DNA from: Pseudoalteromonas sp. CO133X
Lineage (GTDB): Bacteria > Pseudomonadota > Gammaproteobacteria > Enterobacterales > Alteromonadaceae
Direction: 5' to 3'
Length of the DNA stretch: 64,000 bases
NCBI GenBank assembly: GCA_004208945.1
Contig: SGPE01000030.1
Location: forward strand, 434,001 to 498,000
Shown: in pieces, positions 52,253-61,845 of the stretch
How the letters are laid out: the number at the start of each line of letters is the position of its first letter
Position numbering within the stretch: position 1 is the first letter of the stretch
Notes under the pieces: model-generated
What the model was told of the DNA's origin: nothing
What the model saw: only the letters and a program-made list of their open reading frames with translations
Databases searched by the model: none
Made by a program: the position numbers and the translations under genes

Positions 52253-53362
52253 TTACTTATTTATGGCGTTAATTAAGAAAGCTGAAATCTTTGCCCCTTC
52301 ACGAAGCGTTGTCTCAGAACTTGTTTGGCCAATTAAAGAGCTATCTGTAAATGGCGCTATTTCCATCATATCCGCCCCCGTGATCGGAAACTCATCAGCA
52401 ATAGCAACTAAGATATCAAGTGCATGCTGCGGCGTTAGTCCGCCGGCTTCAGGCGTGCCGGTGGCTGAGGCAAAGCTTTCATCTAATGCGTCAATATCAA
52501 AGCTAACATACAGCTCATCAATGTTATCGGCTTTAAGTTGTGCAATTACTTCATCAGCGACAGCTTGCGCGCCGCGTTCTAAGATTTCATGAGCCCAATG
52601 CTGTTTAACACCAAACGTTGATTCCCAATGCTCTTTCGGTTTACCACTCGAACGAATACCAAACTGAATTAAATTACGCGGTGAAGGTAAATACTCAAGA
52701 ATATGTGTACACCATGAGCCAAAACATAAATCAATACCTAAGCGCTCAACTAATAAGTCAGTATGTGCATCAAAGTGAATAATTGCCGTGCGTTTGCCTG
52801 CATCACGTTTTGCCTTTAAATATGCTTTTGTTAGCGGGTAACTAATTGAATGGTCACCGCCAATACCGAAAATTCCTTTGTCTGGGTAGTTAGCGTAAAA
52901 ACCATCACACACATCTTCTGTAATCGACAGAGGTGATACGTGGTATTCACTGTTTTCGTCTGCGTACAGCGCCTTTTGACAGTTAGTGATTGTCGCATCG
53001 TTTAAATATTTATCGTGTAGTAAATGAGGGATAACACGTACATCACCAAGGTCAAAAGCACGTGCTTGTGGCTGTTGGTCGATTAAGGTTGAACGTAAAA
53101 ATAACGGGCCCCAGTTGGCGCCTCGTAAAATACCACCACCACAATCAGAGCTAATACCCAAAATAACGGCTTTGTGATCAGAATCAGCCAGTGTTTCAAG
53201 TGACTCCTTCCAAAGCACATCAACGTTATCAGTTTGCCCATAAAGCTTTGTACGTAATGCATCTTTTCGTTCCTTTGCCGTATTAACGGTAAAAACACCA
53301 TCACCTGGTGGACATAAACACTGGCTTAATTTTTCATGGAACGCTTTTTGTGTGTTACTCAT
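52253..53362 (-). CDS. Arginase/agmatinase-family ureohydrolase
   Basis: 369 residues from the ATG at 53362, with GGAG before it. All manganese-binding motifs are intact: GIGGDHSISYPL (His), HFDAHTDL (Asp/His/Asp), SFDIDALDESFASATGTPEAGGLT (Asp/Asp) and the late DMMEIAPFTDSS (Glu). The family cleaves guanidino groups from arginine, agmatine, guanidinobutyrate or formimidoylglutamate; the sequence alone does not name the substrate. An N-terminal extension of about 60 residues precedes the core. Neighbour paeA exports polyamines in E. coli, which would suit an agmatine route (inference). Confidence 0.9.
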   Translation of the reverse strand: MSNTQKAFHEKLSQCLCPPGDGVFTVNTAKERKDALRTKLYGQTDNVDVLWKESLETLADSDHKAVILGISSDCGGGILRGANWGPLFLRSTLIDQQPQARAFDLGDVRVIPHLLHDKYLNDATITNCQKALYADENSEYHVSPLSITEDVCDGFYANYPDKGIFGIGGDHSISYPLTKAYLKAKRDAGKRTAIIHFDAHTDLLVERLGIDLCFGSWCTHILEYLPSPRNLIQFGIRSSGKPKEHWESTFGVKQHWAHEILERGAQAVADEVIAQLKADNIDELYVSFDIDALDESFASATGTPEAGGLTPQHALDILVAIADEFPITGADMMEIAPFTDSSLIGQTSSETTLREGAKISAFLINAINK

Positions 53363-53597
53363 TTTCACTCCGCTGGTAAGTATCTGCATATTCATGCGTA
53401 ATTCAAAAAATTACACTCTCCTCTACTTTTGATTATGTTCAACTCAATCAAAGGTAAAAGATAATAAAACTTGAAAAGACAAGCAATTGATATAATTGAA
53501 GTTCTTTTTAAAAACAGAAAGATTTTGCTGGCTTATCTCGAGCATAAGCACCTTGCTTTTGGCAGATATAACATGGGGGATTTTAAAGTCAAACTTT

Positions 53598-53620
53598 GCA
53601 GCAACCCTTTAAGTTGCTGC
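53598..53620. terminator. Hairpin after the DUF2189 gene
   Basis: GCAGCAAC-CCTTTAA-GTTGCTGC, 34 bases past the minus-strand stop. The downstream T run is weak, so termination is uncertain. Confidence 0.4.
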
Positions 53621-53653
53621 GTTAAATTAATATTCAATCAGAGTGAATACTCA

Positions 53654-54433
53654 TTATTCGTAGCCTCTTGGCTTCTTAGTTTTAATAACGGCTATGTATG
53701 CATGCCAGCTGGCATAACTAAGTAATGGCATGATTACAATAAAGCCAGCCGTGCCTGTAATAAAACCGACAAACACTAAACACAAAATTAATGCAGCCCA
53801 GACAATCATGGCGCCCACATTATTTTTTACTGCATTAATAGAAGAAATAACCGCAGTCATGATATCTACACGACGCTCCATCATTATTTGAGGCGCGAAT
53901 GCTGAAATGGCGAAAACAGTGACTAGGAGTATTCCACCGACAATACTACCCAATGTTAAAAAAGCAGATAGCTGTTCAAAGCTAGGATTAACCACATTAG
54001 GGTATAAAGCATGAATAAGCGCTGCCAATCGCATCCAAACTATCATGATCACCATGAGTAAAACGGCAAACCCCCACTCCCCAGCGGGATTCCTGAACAT
54101 TGATTTTAAGCTGTGCAGTAGTGTTGGCTTATGGCCTTTTTCCAGCTCCCACGCAACGTCATACAGCCCAGCAGCAAATGCAGGTCCAACTAATGCAAAA
54201 CCAACCACGGCAGGTAAAATAACTAAATGCGTGTCGAACCTGTATACAAAAAACATAATCGCGGCAGGTATCAGGGTAAAAACTAACCCATAGGCTAAAC
54301 TGAGTATCGGTGCATTTGCGATGTCTTTAAACGCCAACGCCAACCAGTGAAAGGGGGCCATCGCAGAAATTTGGGTGCTTTGTAAACAACGAGCAAATTG
54401 TTGATGTTTACTCATAGAAGATGAAGCAGGCAT
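53654..54433 (-). CDS. DUF2189 integral membrane protein
   Basis: 259 residues with six hydrophobic spans. The family start is seen as HWLALAFKDIANAPILSLAYGLVFTLIPAAI, followed by PAVVGFALVGPAFAAGLYDVAWELEKGHKPTLLHSL, a DUF2189 hallmark. Inner-membrane, function unknown. Monocistronic; the gap to udp holds the divergent promoters. Confidence 0.85.
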   Translation of the reverse strand: MPASSSMSKHQQFARCLQSTQISAMAPFHWLALAFKDIANAPILSLAYGLVFTLIPAAIMFFVYRFDTHLVILPAVVGFALVGPAFAAGLYDVAWELEKGHKPTLLHSLKSMFRNPAGEWGFAVLLMVIMIVWMRLAALIHALYPNVVNPSFEQLSAFLTLGSIVGGILLVTVFAISAFAPQIMMERRVDIMTAVISSINAVKNNVGAMIVWAALILCLVFVGFITGTAGFIVIMPLLSYASWHAYIAVIKTKKPRGYE

Positions 54434-54487
54434 AGTATATCCTCATTTATCATTATCTATTAAGGTTTAGGTTATCTGCTCGATTCT

Positions 54488-54518
54488 TGCAACAATCGCA
54501 TTGCAGGACATCTGTCCT
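54488..54518. promoter_or_regulatory. Two short palindromic elements before udp
   Basis: TGCAA-N8-TTGCA (54488-54505), which contains the half-sites GCAAC and GCATTGCA resembling CytR octamers, and AGGACA-TC-TGTCCT (54505-54518) abutting it. They could form a compound operator for udp or for the divergent DUF2189 gene. Confidence 0.35.
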
Positions 54519-54575
54519 GTACATTCACGGCAGATATATAAAGTATTACGCTTTAGCTAAAAATAAGGTTCAAAA

Positions 54576-55331
54576 ATGGAAAAGGTATTTCACTTAGGAC
54601 TAACACGTGACGACTTAAAAGGTGCAACTCTTGCAATAGTTCCTGGGGATCCAGATCGTTCTGCACGTATTTCTTCTCTTTTAGATGACCCTGAATGTCT
54701 TGCAAAAACCCGTGAATTTCATGTCTACCGTGGTGTCTTAAATGGTCACAATATAGTTGTGTGTTCTACTGGTATTGGTGGTCCATCTACATCGATAGCC
54801 GTTGAAGAACTAGCACAACTTGGTATTAATACCTTTTTACGAATTGGTACCACTGGCGCTATTCAACCGCATATAAATGAGGGTGATATTCTAATTAGCC
54901 AAGCATCTGTTCGTTTAGATGGGGCAAGCCAACATTTTGCTCCACTCAGCTACCCTGCTGCATCAGACTTTTTTGCAACACAAGCAATGGTCAATGCGTG
55001 TAATGAGTTAGGTATTCAATTTCACATTGGCATTACAGCCTCTAGTGACACCTTTTACCCAGGACAAGAACGCTATGATACCCATTCAGGTTATGTGCCT
55101 CGCGCTTTTCAAGGTAGTTGTGAAGAATGGCAAAAACTGGGTGTAATGAACTATGAAATGGAATCAGCGACCTTATTCACTATGTGTGCTGCTTTAGGAT
55201 TACGTGCAGCCTGTGTAGCTGGGGTGCTTGTTAACCGCACTAAACAAGAAATTCCTAATGTAGACCACGGCGAGATTGAAAGAAAATCAGTCGCCGTAGT
55301 TATTGAAGCTGCAAAACAATTACTCGGATAA
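54576..55331 (+). CDS. udp: Uridine phosphorylase
   Basis: 251 residues, close to E. coli Udp (253). Conserved blocks: IVPGDPDRSARISSLLDDPE (phosphate site), CSTGIGGPSTSIAVEELAQLG, FLRIGTTGAIQPHINEGDILISQ, VMNYEMESATLFTMCAALGLRA (purine/pyrimidine-type catalytic block) and AGVLVNRTKQEIPN. Cytosolic enzyme that splits uridine to uracil and ribose-1-phosphate. Tail-to-tail with cdd, their last 12 bases overlapping, so cytidine and uridine salvage genes are adjacent. Confidence 0.96.
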   Translation: MEKVFHLGLTRDDLKGATLAIVPGDPDRSARISSLLDDPECLAKTREFHVYRGVLNGHNIVVCSTGIGGPSTSIAVEELAQLGINTFLRIGTTGAIQPHINEGDILISQASVRLDGASQHFAPLSYPAASDFFATQAMVNACNELGIQFHIGITASSDTFYPGQERYDTHSGYVPRAFQGSCEEWQKLGVMNYEMESATLFTMCAALGLRAACVAGVLVNRTKQEIPNVDHGEIERKSVAVVIEAAKQLLG

Positions 55332-56249
55332 AGCAGCAATAACATGTTCAAATGCTGGTGAGAAATCAAAACTCGCCAGCACGCTTTTAGTCACCTCTAA
55401 TTGATTCTCTGCACCTTGTGTTTCGAGCAAACTAATCGACTCCACATTTTCGCCAGTAAACGCGACTCCAGCCAAATAAAGTTGGCTTAATGCACTTTGT
55501 AAAGGTGAAAGGCTTGGGCTATATGCTGCATTCTCTGCATAGCCGCCATAAAAATCTCCATGCTGATAGGTAGCGATCTTCACGGCACTGTAATTGCCTG
55601 TATAAGGCACATAAGAATTTAATGCGGTGATAACTAATTTTTGCTCAATGCTATCTTCATCAACAAAGCTAAGTGATTGACTGGTGTTAGATAATAAGCT
55701 GACCTTGTTACCTAAATCTTTTGGACCAAATGCATTGGGGAGGAGCTCGCGTAGTGTAAAATCATGCTCAGGAAGATGAATATCCAGTGTGTCCGCGGTG
55801 TTTAGTTCATTCATAAATTGGCGGCAATAACCACACGGAGCGTCACTTATCGCTATTTTTACTATACTTGATGCACCATTTAACCACGCATTATTTATCG
55901 CCGATTGTTCTGCATGAACAACTAAGCTGAGCGCTTGATGGGAAAACTCGACGTTTGCGCCAAAATAAAATTGCCTGTCACCTTGTTCTGTTATTCCAAG
56001 GGCAACTGCGCCTACATAAAATTTAGAGATAGGTGCAACAGAAAATAGGCTAGCGACTGGCACGCATGCTTTTAAAAGCTCTAATTCGGTAACTTGGTGC
56101 TCATTGCAAAGCTGGATTATGTCACTGTGGGATAAAATACCGCGCTTAGTTTTAAGTTCAGTGAAAAGTGTATCTTGTTGTTGTTCAGAAAAGCTAAATG
56201 GCGCTTGTTTTTGCTCTGTTTGACTATGTTTTCTATTACTTGCTGTCAT
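55320..56249 (-). CDS. cdd: Cytidine deaminase
   Basis: 309 residues, the two-domain dimeric form found in E. coli (294). Zinc site: HAEQSAINNA (His-x-Glu, catalytic) and PCGYCRQF (two Cys). The C-terminal domain is the degenerate repeat. Deaminates cytidine and deoxycytidine to uridine species. The N-terminus (MTASNRKHSQTEQKQAP) is a few residues longer than usual. Convergent with udp. Confidence 0.95.
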   Translation of the reverse strand: MTASNRKHSQTEQKQAPFSFSEQQQDTLFTELKTKRGILSHSDIIQLCNEHQVTELELLKACVPVASLFSVAPISKFYVGAVALGITEQGDRQFYFGANVEFSHQALSLVVHAEQSAINNAWLNGASSIVKIAISDAPCGYCRQFMNELNTADTLDIHLPEHDFTLRELLPNAFGPKDLGNKVSLLSNTSQSLSFVDEDSIEQKLVITALNSYVPYTGNYSAVKIATYQHGDFYGGYAENAAYSPSLSPLQSALSQLYLAGVAFTGENVESISLLETQGAENQLEVTKSVLASFDFSPAFEHVIAALSE

Positions 56250-56366
56250 AACAAATTATATTTATTAATTGGCTATACAGTGTAAAAGGTTACATCATGA
56301 AATACTAGGTTTTCATCGTCATTATAAAACTAAAACAAGCCTCATATATCAGTAATTAAGGTCAAT

Positions 56367-56735
56367 TTATTGCGCGGCCAACCAAGTTTTGGCCTTTTGA
56401 AAACACTCAAAGTTTTCAGCATGTAAGTTATAACGCTTCGCCTTTTGAACAAACAAATCATGCATGAAACCATCAAAACTTACCACGATTGCTACACATG
56501 CTTTTTTTAATGAATGAGCAATTACTGGCATAATATTGAATAACTCAGCAGGAGCAAAGTTATGAGTTAACTCTGACACATCAACTAAAATTTTATCTGA
56601 GCCATATAATAACGAGTATTGATGCGCTATTTGGTAAAAATTAATCACATCCTGTGCACTTGCAGTCCCTCTTAACGTCATCATTACTAATGACGTCGTT
56701 GTATCATAAGTGATACAAGTAGACACGTTCGACAT
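56367..56735 (-). CDS. Uncharacterised SpoIIAA/STAS-like small protein
   Basis: 122 residues. Pattern of alternating strands and helices: SLVMMTLRGTASAQDVINFYQIAHQ, KILVDVSELTHNFAPAEL, IAHSLKKACVAIVVSFDGFMHDLFVQKAKRYNLHAENFECFQKAKTWLA. This recalls the SpoIIAA-like fold (DUF of the STAS/SpoIIAA-type superfamily), in which such proteins bind lipids or regulators. No catalytic motif. Function unknown. Adjacent to the unrelated cdd and histidine-kinase genes. Confidence 0.7.
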   Translation of the reverse strand: MSNVSTCITYDTTTSLVMMTLRGTASAQDVINFYQIAHQYSLLYGSDKILVDVSELTHNFAPAELFNIMPVIAHSLKKACVAIVVSFDGFMHDLFVQKAKRYNLHAENFECFQKAKTWLAAQ

Positions 56736-57075
56736 AAACTAACTCGGGAAAAAGACTATATAAAAGCTTAAGCGATGGGGGGCAAAAGCCGAGCCATTCT
56801 AGTGCGATCTTCTAACGAGTCAATAGCCTAAGCCCAAATAGGTCTGACCAGACATAAAAACCATACTTTATAGCTATCTAGTGTTAGGCCATTTGTAACA
56901 GCTTTTAACAGTTAACTTACTTTTACAATAACTAAGGATTTTCCCAGATAAGAATAAGCTTTTTCAGATAACGCTCAGTTTAAATACAATTTAAAGTACT
57001 CACCTCAAATTATGCTGTGCATCGACTATCCTCGCCTGATGCTTTGGTTTTTACTGTTAACCGGAATAATACGTT
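56736..57075 (+). other. Non-coding stretch before the TPR histidine-kinase gene
   Basis: 340 bases without a supportable gene. It carries the promoter region for two divergent genes and a FadR/GntR-type palindrome at 56837-56853. No terminator or repeat element was seen. Confidence 0.4.
56837..56853. promoter_or_regulatory. FadR/GntR-type palindrome
   Basis: AATAGGTCTGACCAGAC, with a GGTCTGACC core identical to the FadR core GGTCNGACC. Flanks agree poorly with FadR. About 220 bases from the kinase start and 100 from the SpoIIAA-like start. Confidence 0.35.
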
Positions 57076-59124
57076 ATGAGTGCTCGTATCTTCTTTTTTA
57101 TAAGCCTACTCTTTTTTGCTGGCTTAAATACAGTGGAAGCTGAAACAATTTCTAATGCTGAATTTGATAAACTCCGCGAGTCAATTCGACAAAGCTATGC
57201 TCGCTCCCCTATAGAAGGTCTTGAACGTGTAAACTTTTTGCTCGATAGCCAATCTTTCACGCTTGAACAAAGCATCATGGTTACTAATTACAAAGCTTGG
57301 TTTTTACTAGAGGTTGATGAATTAGAACAGGCAATGAAAACCATTGTTGAATATAAAAGTATGGTTGCACACTCAGAAGAAAAAAGCTTGATGTATGGGT
57401 ACTTCAATATATCAGGCGGTATTTATGCGCGATTAGGGCTATACAATGAGGCATTAAATTACTATCGAGATGCCATGCCATTTGCTAAATCAAGAGATGA
57501 ACGCCTTGTTTATCAAACAGAAAACAATATTGCGCTTATTTACCTTAAATTAGAGCGCTTTTCTGAAGCCTTGGTTACCTTCGAAAATTATAAAGACTAT
57601 GCCAAAAAAAATAACCAACATTTAAATGAGTCTTTTGCATCAACCAATATAGCATTAGCTCTGATCGGACTTAACAAGTACGATGAGGCATTAAAAATAT
57701 TAGATCAAGCAATTGCCTTACAAGAGCAGCATAATTTCACAAACCATTTAGCCACAAGTTTAGTATTAAGAGGAAAAGCACTTCGCTTAAGTAACCGTTT
57801 AGCTGATTCAGAAGCGGTGCAAATTCAAGCCTTAAAGCTTATCAACGAAAAAGATATTGATAGCGAATACATGAATGCAATTTTGTGCTTAGCAACGACC
57901 TATGATGCTCAAAACAATGTTAAAAAGGCAATAGAAATACTCACCTCTGTTGGTTTAAAAAATAATAAATATGTAGATTTCACTACCCAGCTAGATATTG
58001 CTAAATTTTCTTCACACTTATACGAAAAGCAAGGGAACTTTGAAAGCGCCCTATCTGCTTTTAAACAATATAATGAAATTAAAACCGCAGTGTTAACCCG
58101 ACAAGCTAGCGTAAATATTGCAAAAGCATTAGCCGAGGCTGACTTAGCTGCAAAAGAAATACGAATTGCAGAACTCACCAAAGCAGAACAAATAAAAGCA
58201 ACCAAAGCAAAGGCTTTTAAAGAACTGACAATTGCTATATCGATATGCTTAGTTGTTATTTTGTTTGGCTCATTCGCCGCAATTCATAGCATTGATAATA
58301 AAAATAAAAAGTTAGCCAATGCACTCAAACAACTCCATGATACCCAAAAGCACTTAATCGAAATTGAAAAAATAGCGTCTCTTACGGCTTTGGTTTCAGG
58401 TATGGCGCACCAATTAAATACGCCTATCGGCACAATTGTCACTGCCAGCTCTTTAATTGATGAATATTTGCTATCAATCTCAGAAAAGTTCAAGGCTCAG
58501 CAGCTTACCAGTAAGTGTTTTCACCAATTCATTACTAACACAGCCAGTGCAAAAGAATTGGTCATAAGTAATATTAATCGTCTGGCAAGTATTGTCGAAG
58601 AGTTTAAAGCACTCAATGTGTCGATTGCTCTTGATAAACCACCCGTTGAAATTTCATTGCCTGATTATTTGAAGCAACAACTCTCTTTTTTAGATAATTA
58701 TTTAGGTAAGCAAATCTCATACTCTGTTACAGGTAGCAAAGTATCCATTGTTTCGCACCCCTCTATCATCACAGACGTGCTTAAAACCTTGGTAATAAAC
58801 AGTTATGAACATGGTTTTAAAAATCAGGACAATGGCAGTGTTAATATGCACCTAGTTGAGCATGGAGACTACGTAGATATTGTCTATCAAGATAATGGCG
58901 TGGGTATTAAAGATGAAATTTTGTCAGAGATATTTACACCTTTTTACACCACAAACTTAGGTGAGCAACACTTAGGTTTAGGCTTGAATGTGGTATTCAA
59001 CGCTGTTCAATATAACTTAAAAGGTGAGATATGCGCCGAGTCATGTGAACACGGCGCACGATTTATTATTACTCTGCCTCTAGATATTCGTTTAGTTACA
59101 AACAATCAAGAGGCATTTGATTAG
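57076..59124 (+). CDS. TPR-domain sensor histidine kinase
   Basis: 682 residues. Signal peptide (SARIFFFISLLFFAGLNTVEA), an exported sensor of TPR repeats (about 70-340, e.g. YFNISGGIYARLGLYNEALNYYRDAMPFAK and TNIALALIGLNKYDEALKILDQAIALQEQ), one membrane span (about 382-402, ELTIAISICLVVILFGSFAAI), a coiled coil, then a transmitter: H-box SGMAHQLNTPIG with His445, N-box VINSYEHGF, G boxes DNGVGIKDE and HLGLGLNVVFNA. No receiver domain and no response regulator gene nearby. It probably senses a periplasmic protein or peptide through the repeats and signals to an unlinked partner. Confidence 0.9.
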   Translation: MSARIFFFISLLFFAGLNTVEAETISNAEFDKLRESIRQSYARSPIEGLERVNFLLDSQSFTLEQSIMVTNYKAWFLLEVDELEQAMKTIVEYKSMVAHSEEKSLMYGYFNISGGIYARLGLYNEALNYYRDAMPFAKSRDERLVYQTENNIALIYLKLERFSEALVTFENYKDYAKKNNQHLNESFASTNIALALIGLNKYDEALKILDQAIALQEQHNFTNHLATSLVLRGKALRLSNRLADSEAVQIQALKLINEKDIDSEYMNAILCLATTYDAQNNVKKAIEILTSVGLKNNKYVDFTTQLDIAKFSSHLYEKQGNFESALSAFKQYNEIKTAVLTRQASVNIAKALAEADLAAKEIRIAELTKAEQIKATKAKAFKELTIAISICLVVILFGSFAAIHSIDNKNKKLANALKQLHDTQKHLIEIEKIASLTALVSGMAHQLNTPIGTIVTASSLIDEYLLSISEKFKAQQLTSKCFHQFITNTASAKELVISNINRLASIVEEFKALNVSIALDKPPVEISLPDYLKQQLSFLDNYLGKQISYSVTGSKVSIVSHPSIITDVLKTLVINSYEHGFKNQDNGSVNMHLVEHGDYVDIVYQDNGVGIKDEILSEIFTPFYTTNLGEQHLGLGLNVVFNAVQYNLKGEICAESCEHGARFIITLPLDIRLVTNNQEAFD

Positions 59125-61766
59125 CCAGTATTACGCATACCCGCTGCGATGCCTGTCATGGTGATCATCAAGGCATTGTCGATATCACCCTCAGAGCTCT
59201 CATCTGCTTCACGTGAACGGCGCAACAACTCAACTTGCAGTAAGTTAAGCGGATCGGTATACGGATTACGAAGCGCAATAGACTCTTTAATCCAAGGTTG
59301 ATCTGCCAGTAAGCTTTTTTGTGGGCTGAGTGACTGTACAAGTTCAATCGCTTCACTAAGCTCTTGGCGAAGTTTTACGCCAAGTGGTCGATATTGCTCA
59401 GTTACTAATGCATCGTCATAATGTGCACTTAACCAGCTATCAGCTTTACTGAATACCATTTCAAGCATCTCTAAACGAGCACGGAAGAAAGGCCACTGTA
59501 AACTCATTTCATGAAGGGTTTCAATCCCATACTTATCAAGCGCAGCTTTAAGCCCTGTTAATGCCCCAAGCCATGCAGGCAGCATCAATCGGTTTTGACT
59601 CCAAGCAAATATCCAAGGAATTGCACGTAGGCTTTCCACGCCACCATTAGGATTTCGCTTCGCAGGACGTGAGCCAAGCGGCAATTTCGATAGCTCTTGC
59701 TCTGGGGTTGCCATTCTAAAGTAAGGTACAAAGTTTTCATCATGGCGGACAACTGCACGGTAATGCTCACATGACTCATTACTGATAAGCTTCATAACAT
59801 CACGCCACTCGCTTTTAGGCTCTGGTGGTGGCAATAAGTTACTTTCAAGCACTGCTCCGGCATAAATGTTTAAGCTTTGTAGTGCAACAGCTGGTAAACC
59901 AAACTTAAAGCGGATCATCTCACCTTGCTCAGTTACGCGCAAACCCCCTTTTAAAGAACCCGGCGGTTGTGAACGCAATGCTTGTGCGGCAGGTGCACCA
60001 CCACGACCAACAGTACCACCGCGACCGTGGAATAAAACAAGCTCAATACCACGTTGTTCAGCTAATTGAACGAGCTTATCCATTGCTTCATATTGTGCCC
60101 AGCCTGCGGCCATCATACCGGCATCTTTTGCCGAGTCAGAATAACCAATCATAACATTTTGCTGATTTTGAATATGACCACGGTACCAAGTGTTATCCAA
60201 CAGGCATTCAATTACATCTTTACCTGCATTTAAATCATCAAGCGTTTCAAAAAGTGGGGCAACAGGCAAATTGAACGTACAGCCGCTCTCTTTAAGCAAT
60301 AATTGCACAGCTAATACATCAGATGCTGTTCGAGCCATTGATATTATATAAAGACCAAATGTCTGTGAATCCTGAGCAGCAATAACATCAAAGGTATCAA
60401 GAACCTCTTTCACTTCTGGGCTTGGTTGCCAATGTTTCGGAATAAGCGGCCTACGAGAGTTAAGCTCTGCAAGTAAGAAGGCTTGCTTATCATCTTCTTG
60501 CCACTGGTGATAATCACCTAAACCTAAATAACGTGTTAATTCAGAAAACACATCACTATGGCGAGATGAGTCTTGGCGAACATCAAGCTTAGCAAGTCGC
60601 AGGCCAAAGCTGTTTACACGGCGTAAAACATCTAATAGCAAACCATCTGCGACAACTTTCATGTTGTTTTTAAGCAATGAGCGATAACAAACATCTATCG
60701 GTTGCTTAATTTGTGCTATGTCAGTGATCAAGTCTTGTGCATCAGTGCGCTTTTGTTTGATCTTTGCCCCCAAGTGGGCAACCGTTTCAACAATTTGATT
60801 TCTTAGGTTTTTAAGAACAGCACGGTAAGGTTCAAATTCTTGTCCTGCAAGTGCTATTAGCTCATCACTGGCTTCTGACATTGATAACTCATTACTGAGT
60901 GTTTCAATGTCGCGGGAATATAAATCAAGTGCCATCCAGCGGCCATGATCAAGCACTTGCTGAGTCACTTCGGCAGTTACAAATGGGTTACCATCACGGT
61001 CACCGCCCATCCAAGAAGTAAACTCAATGGGGCTATAATCAATAGGTAGCTCTAGATTTAGTTGAGATTTAACATCTTGACTAAACTCGCGTAAAAAACG
61101 CGGCACAGCATGCCAAAGGCTATTTTCAATAACTGCGAAACCCCATTTAGCTTCATCAATTGGCGTTGGTCGTGAGCGACGAATATCATCGGTATGCCAT
61201 GCTTGGCTTATTAGCTGTTCTATGCGATTTAAAAGCTCATCACGTTCGGTTGGTAAATTATCTTTGCGCTCAAGCGTCGCTAAGCAATCACTTAATTCAA
61301 CGTGTTTATTGATCATAGTACGACGTGTCACTTCTGTTGGGTGAGCTGTCAGTACAAGGTTTATGTGGAGTTTTGAGAGAGTTTGCGCAAGGTTATTAGG
61401 GTCAACCTGCCCTTGTTTTGCCGCTGATGCTAACGCTTTTAATGTTTGAGTGAGAGGGTTTAGTTGGCAAAAACCAACGTCATTAAAGCGCGATACTGTA
61501 TGAAATTGTTCAGCAACATTAGCAAGATTCAAAAAATGATTAAATGAACGTGCAACCGGTAATAGTTCTTCATCTGTGAGAGCGTGTAGTACATCGATAA
61601 GTGCTTGCCTATCAGCTTCGTTACCACTACGTGACGATTTAGATAAAGCGCGAATCTCTTCTACCTTATCTAAAATGGCTTGACCCTGAGCATCTTTAAT
61701 AGTTTGACCCAGCATTTGTCCAAGCATACTAACATTACCGCGAAGTGCAGCGTATTGTTCACTCAT
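59121..61766 (-). CDS. ppc: Phosphoenolpyruvate carboxylase
   Basis: 881 residues, matching E. coli Ppc (883). Anaplerotic enzyme making oxaloacetate from PEP and bicarbonate. Catalytic blocks are present: LTAHPTEVTRRTM (His), MIGYSDSAKDAGM (Lys/Asp), LFHGRGGTVGRGGAP (glycine loop) and QGEMIRFKFG. The ATG at 61766 (start of MSEQYAALRGN) was chosen over 61772 because AGGAG is seven bases before it and too close to the first ATG. The last four bases overlap the kinase stop. Confidence 0.97.
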   Translation of the reverse strand: MSEQYAALRGNVSMLGQMLGQTIKDAQGQAILDKVEEIRALSKSSRSGNEADRQALIDVLHALTDEELLPVARSFNHFLNLANVAEQFHTVSRFNDVGFCQLNPLTQTLKALASAAKQGQVDPNNLAQTLSKLHINLVLTAHPTEVTRRTMINKHVELSDCLATLERKDNLPTERDELLNRIEQLISQAWHTDDIRRSRPTPIDEAKWGFAVIENSLWHAVPRFLREFSQDVKSQLNLELPIDYSPIEFTSWMGGDRDGNPFVTAEVTQQVLDHGRWMALDLYSRDIETLSNELSMSEASDELIALAGQEFEPYRAVLKNLRNQIVETVAHLGAKIKQKRTDAQDLITDIAQIKQPIDVCYRSLLKNNMKVVADGLLLDVLRRVNSFGLRLAKLDVRQDSSRHSDVFSELTRYLGLGDYHQWQEDDKQAFLLAELNSRRPLIPKHWQPSPEVKEVLDTFDVIAAQDSQTFGLYIISMARTASDVLAVQLLLKESGCTFNLPVAPLFETLDDLNAGKDVIECLLDNTWYRGHIQNQQNVMIGYSDSAKDAGMMAAGWAQYEAMDKLVQLAEQRGIELVLFHGRGGTVGRGGAPAAQALRSQPPGSLKGGLRVTEQGEMIRFKFGLPAVALQSLNIYAGAVLESNLLPPPEPKSEWRDVMKLISNESCEHYRAVVRHDENFVPYFRMATPEQELSKLPLGSRPAKRNPNGGVESLRAIPWIFAWSQNRLMLPAWLGALTGLKAALDKYGIETLHEMSLQWPFFRARLEMLEMVFSKADSWLSAHYDDALVTEQYRPLGVKLRQELSEAIELVQSLSPQKSLLADQPWIKESIALRNPYTDPLNLLQVELLRRSREADESSEGDIDNALMITMTGIAAGMRNTG

Positions 61767-61809
61767 TCTCATACTCCTTTCTTTAACTAAGTTGAAAGTA
61801 CTTACTGCA

Positions 61810-61845
61810 CAGTATTTAAGCTTGCAAAAATGCCGCTAAATACTG
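61810..61845. repeat. Inverted repeat in the ppc upstream region
   Basis: CAGTATTTA (61810-61818) and TAAATACTG (61837-61845), perfect 9-bp arms around 18 bases. On the ppc strand it is 44-80 bases before the ATG, so it is either operator DNA or a leader stem. Confidence 0.5.

Noticed and set aside
53471..53725. 84-residue plus-strand ORF over the 3' end of the DUF2189 gene
   Set aside because: No clear ribosome-binding site, a TTG start, atypical composition, overlap with a clear gene, and an inverted-repeat hairpin within it.
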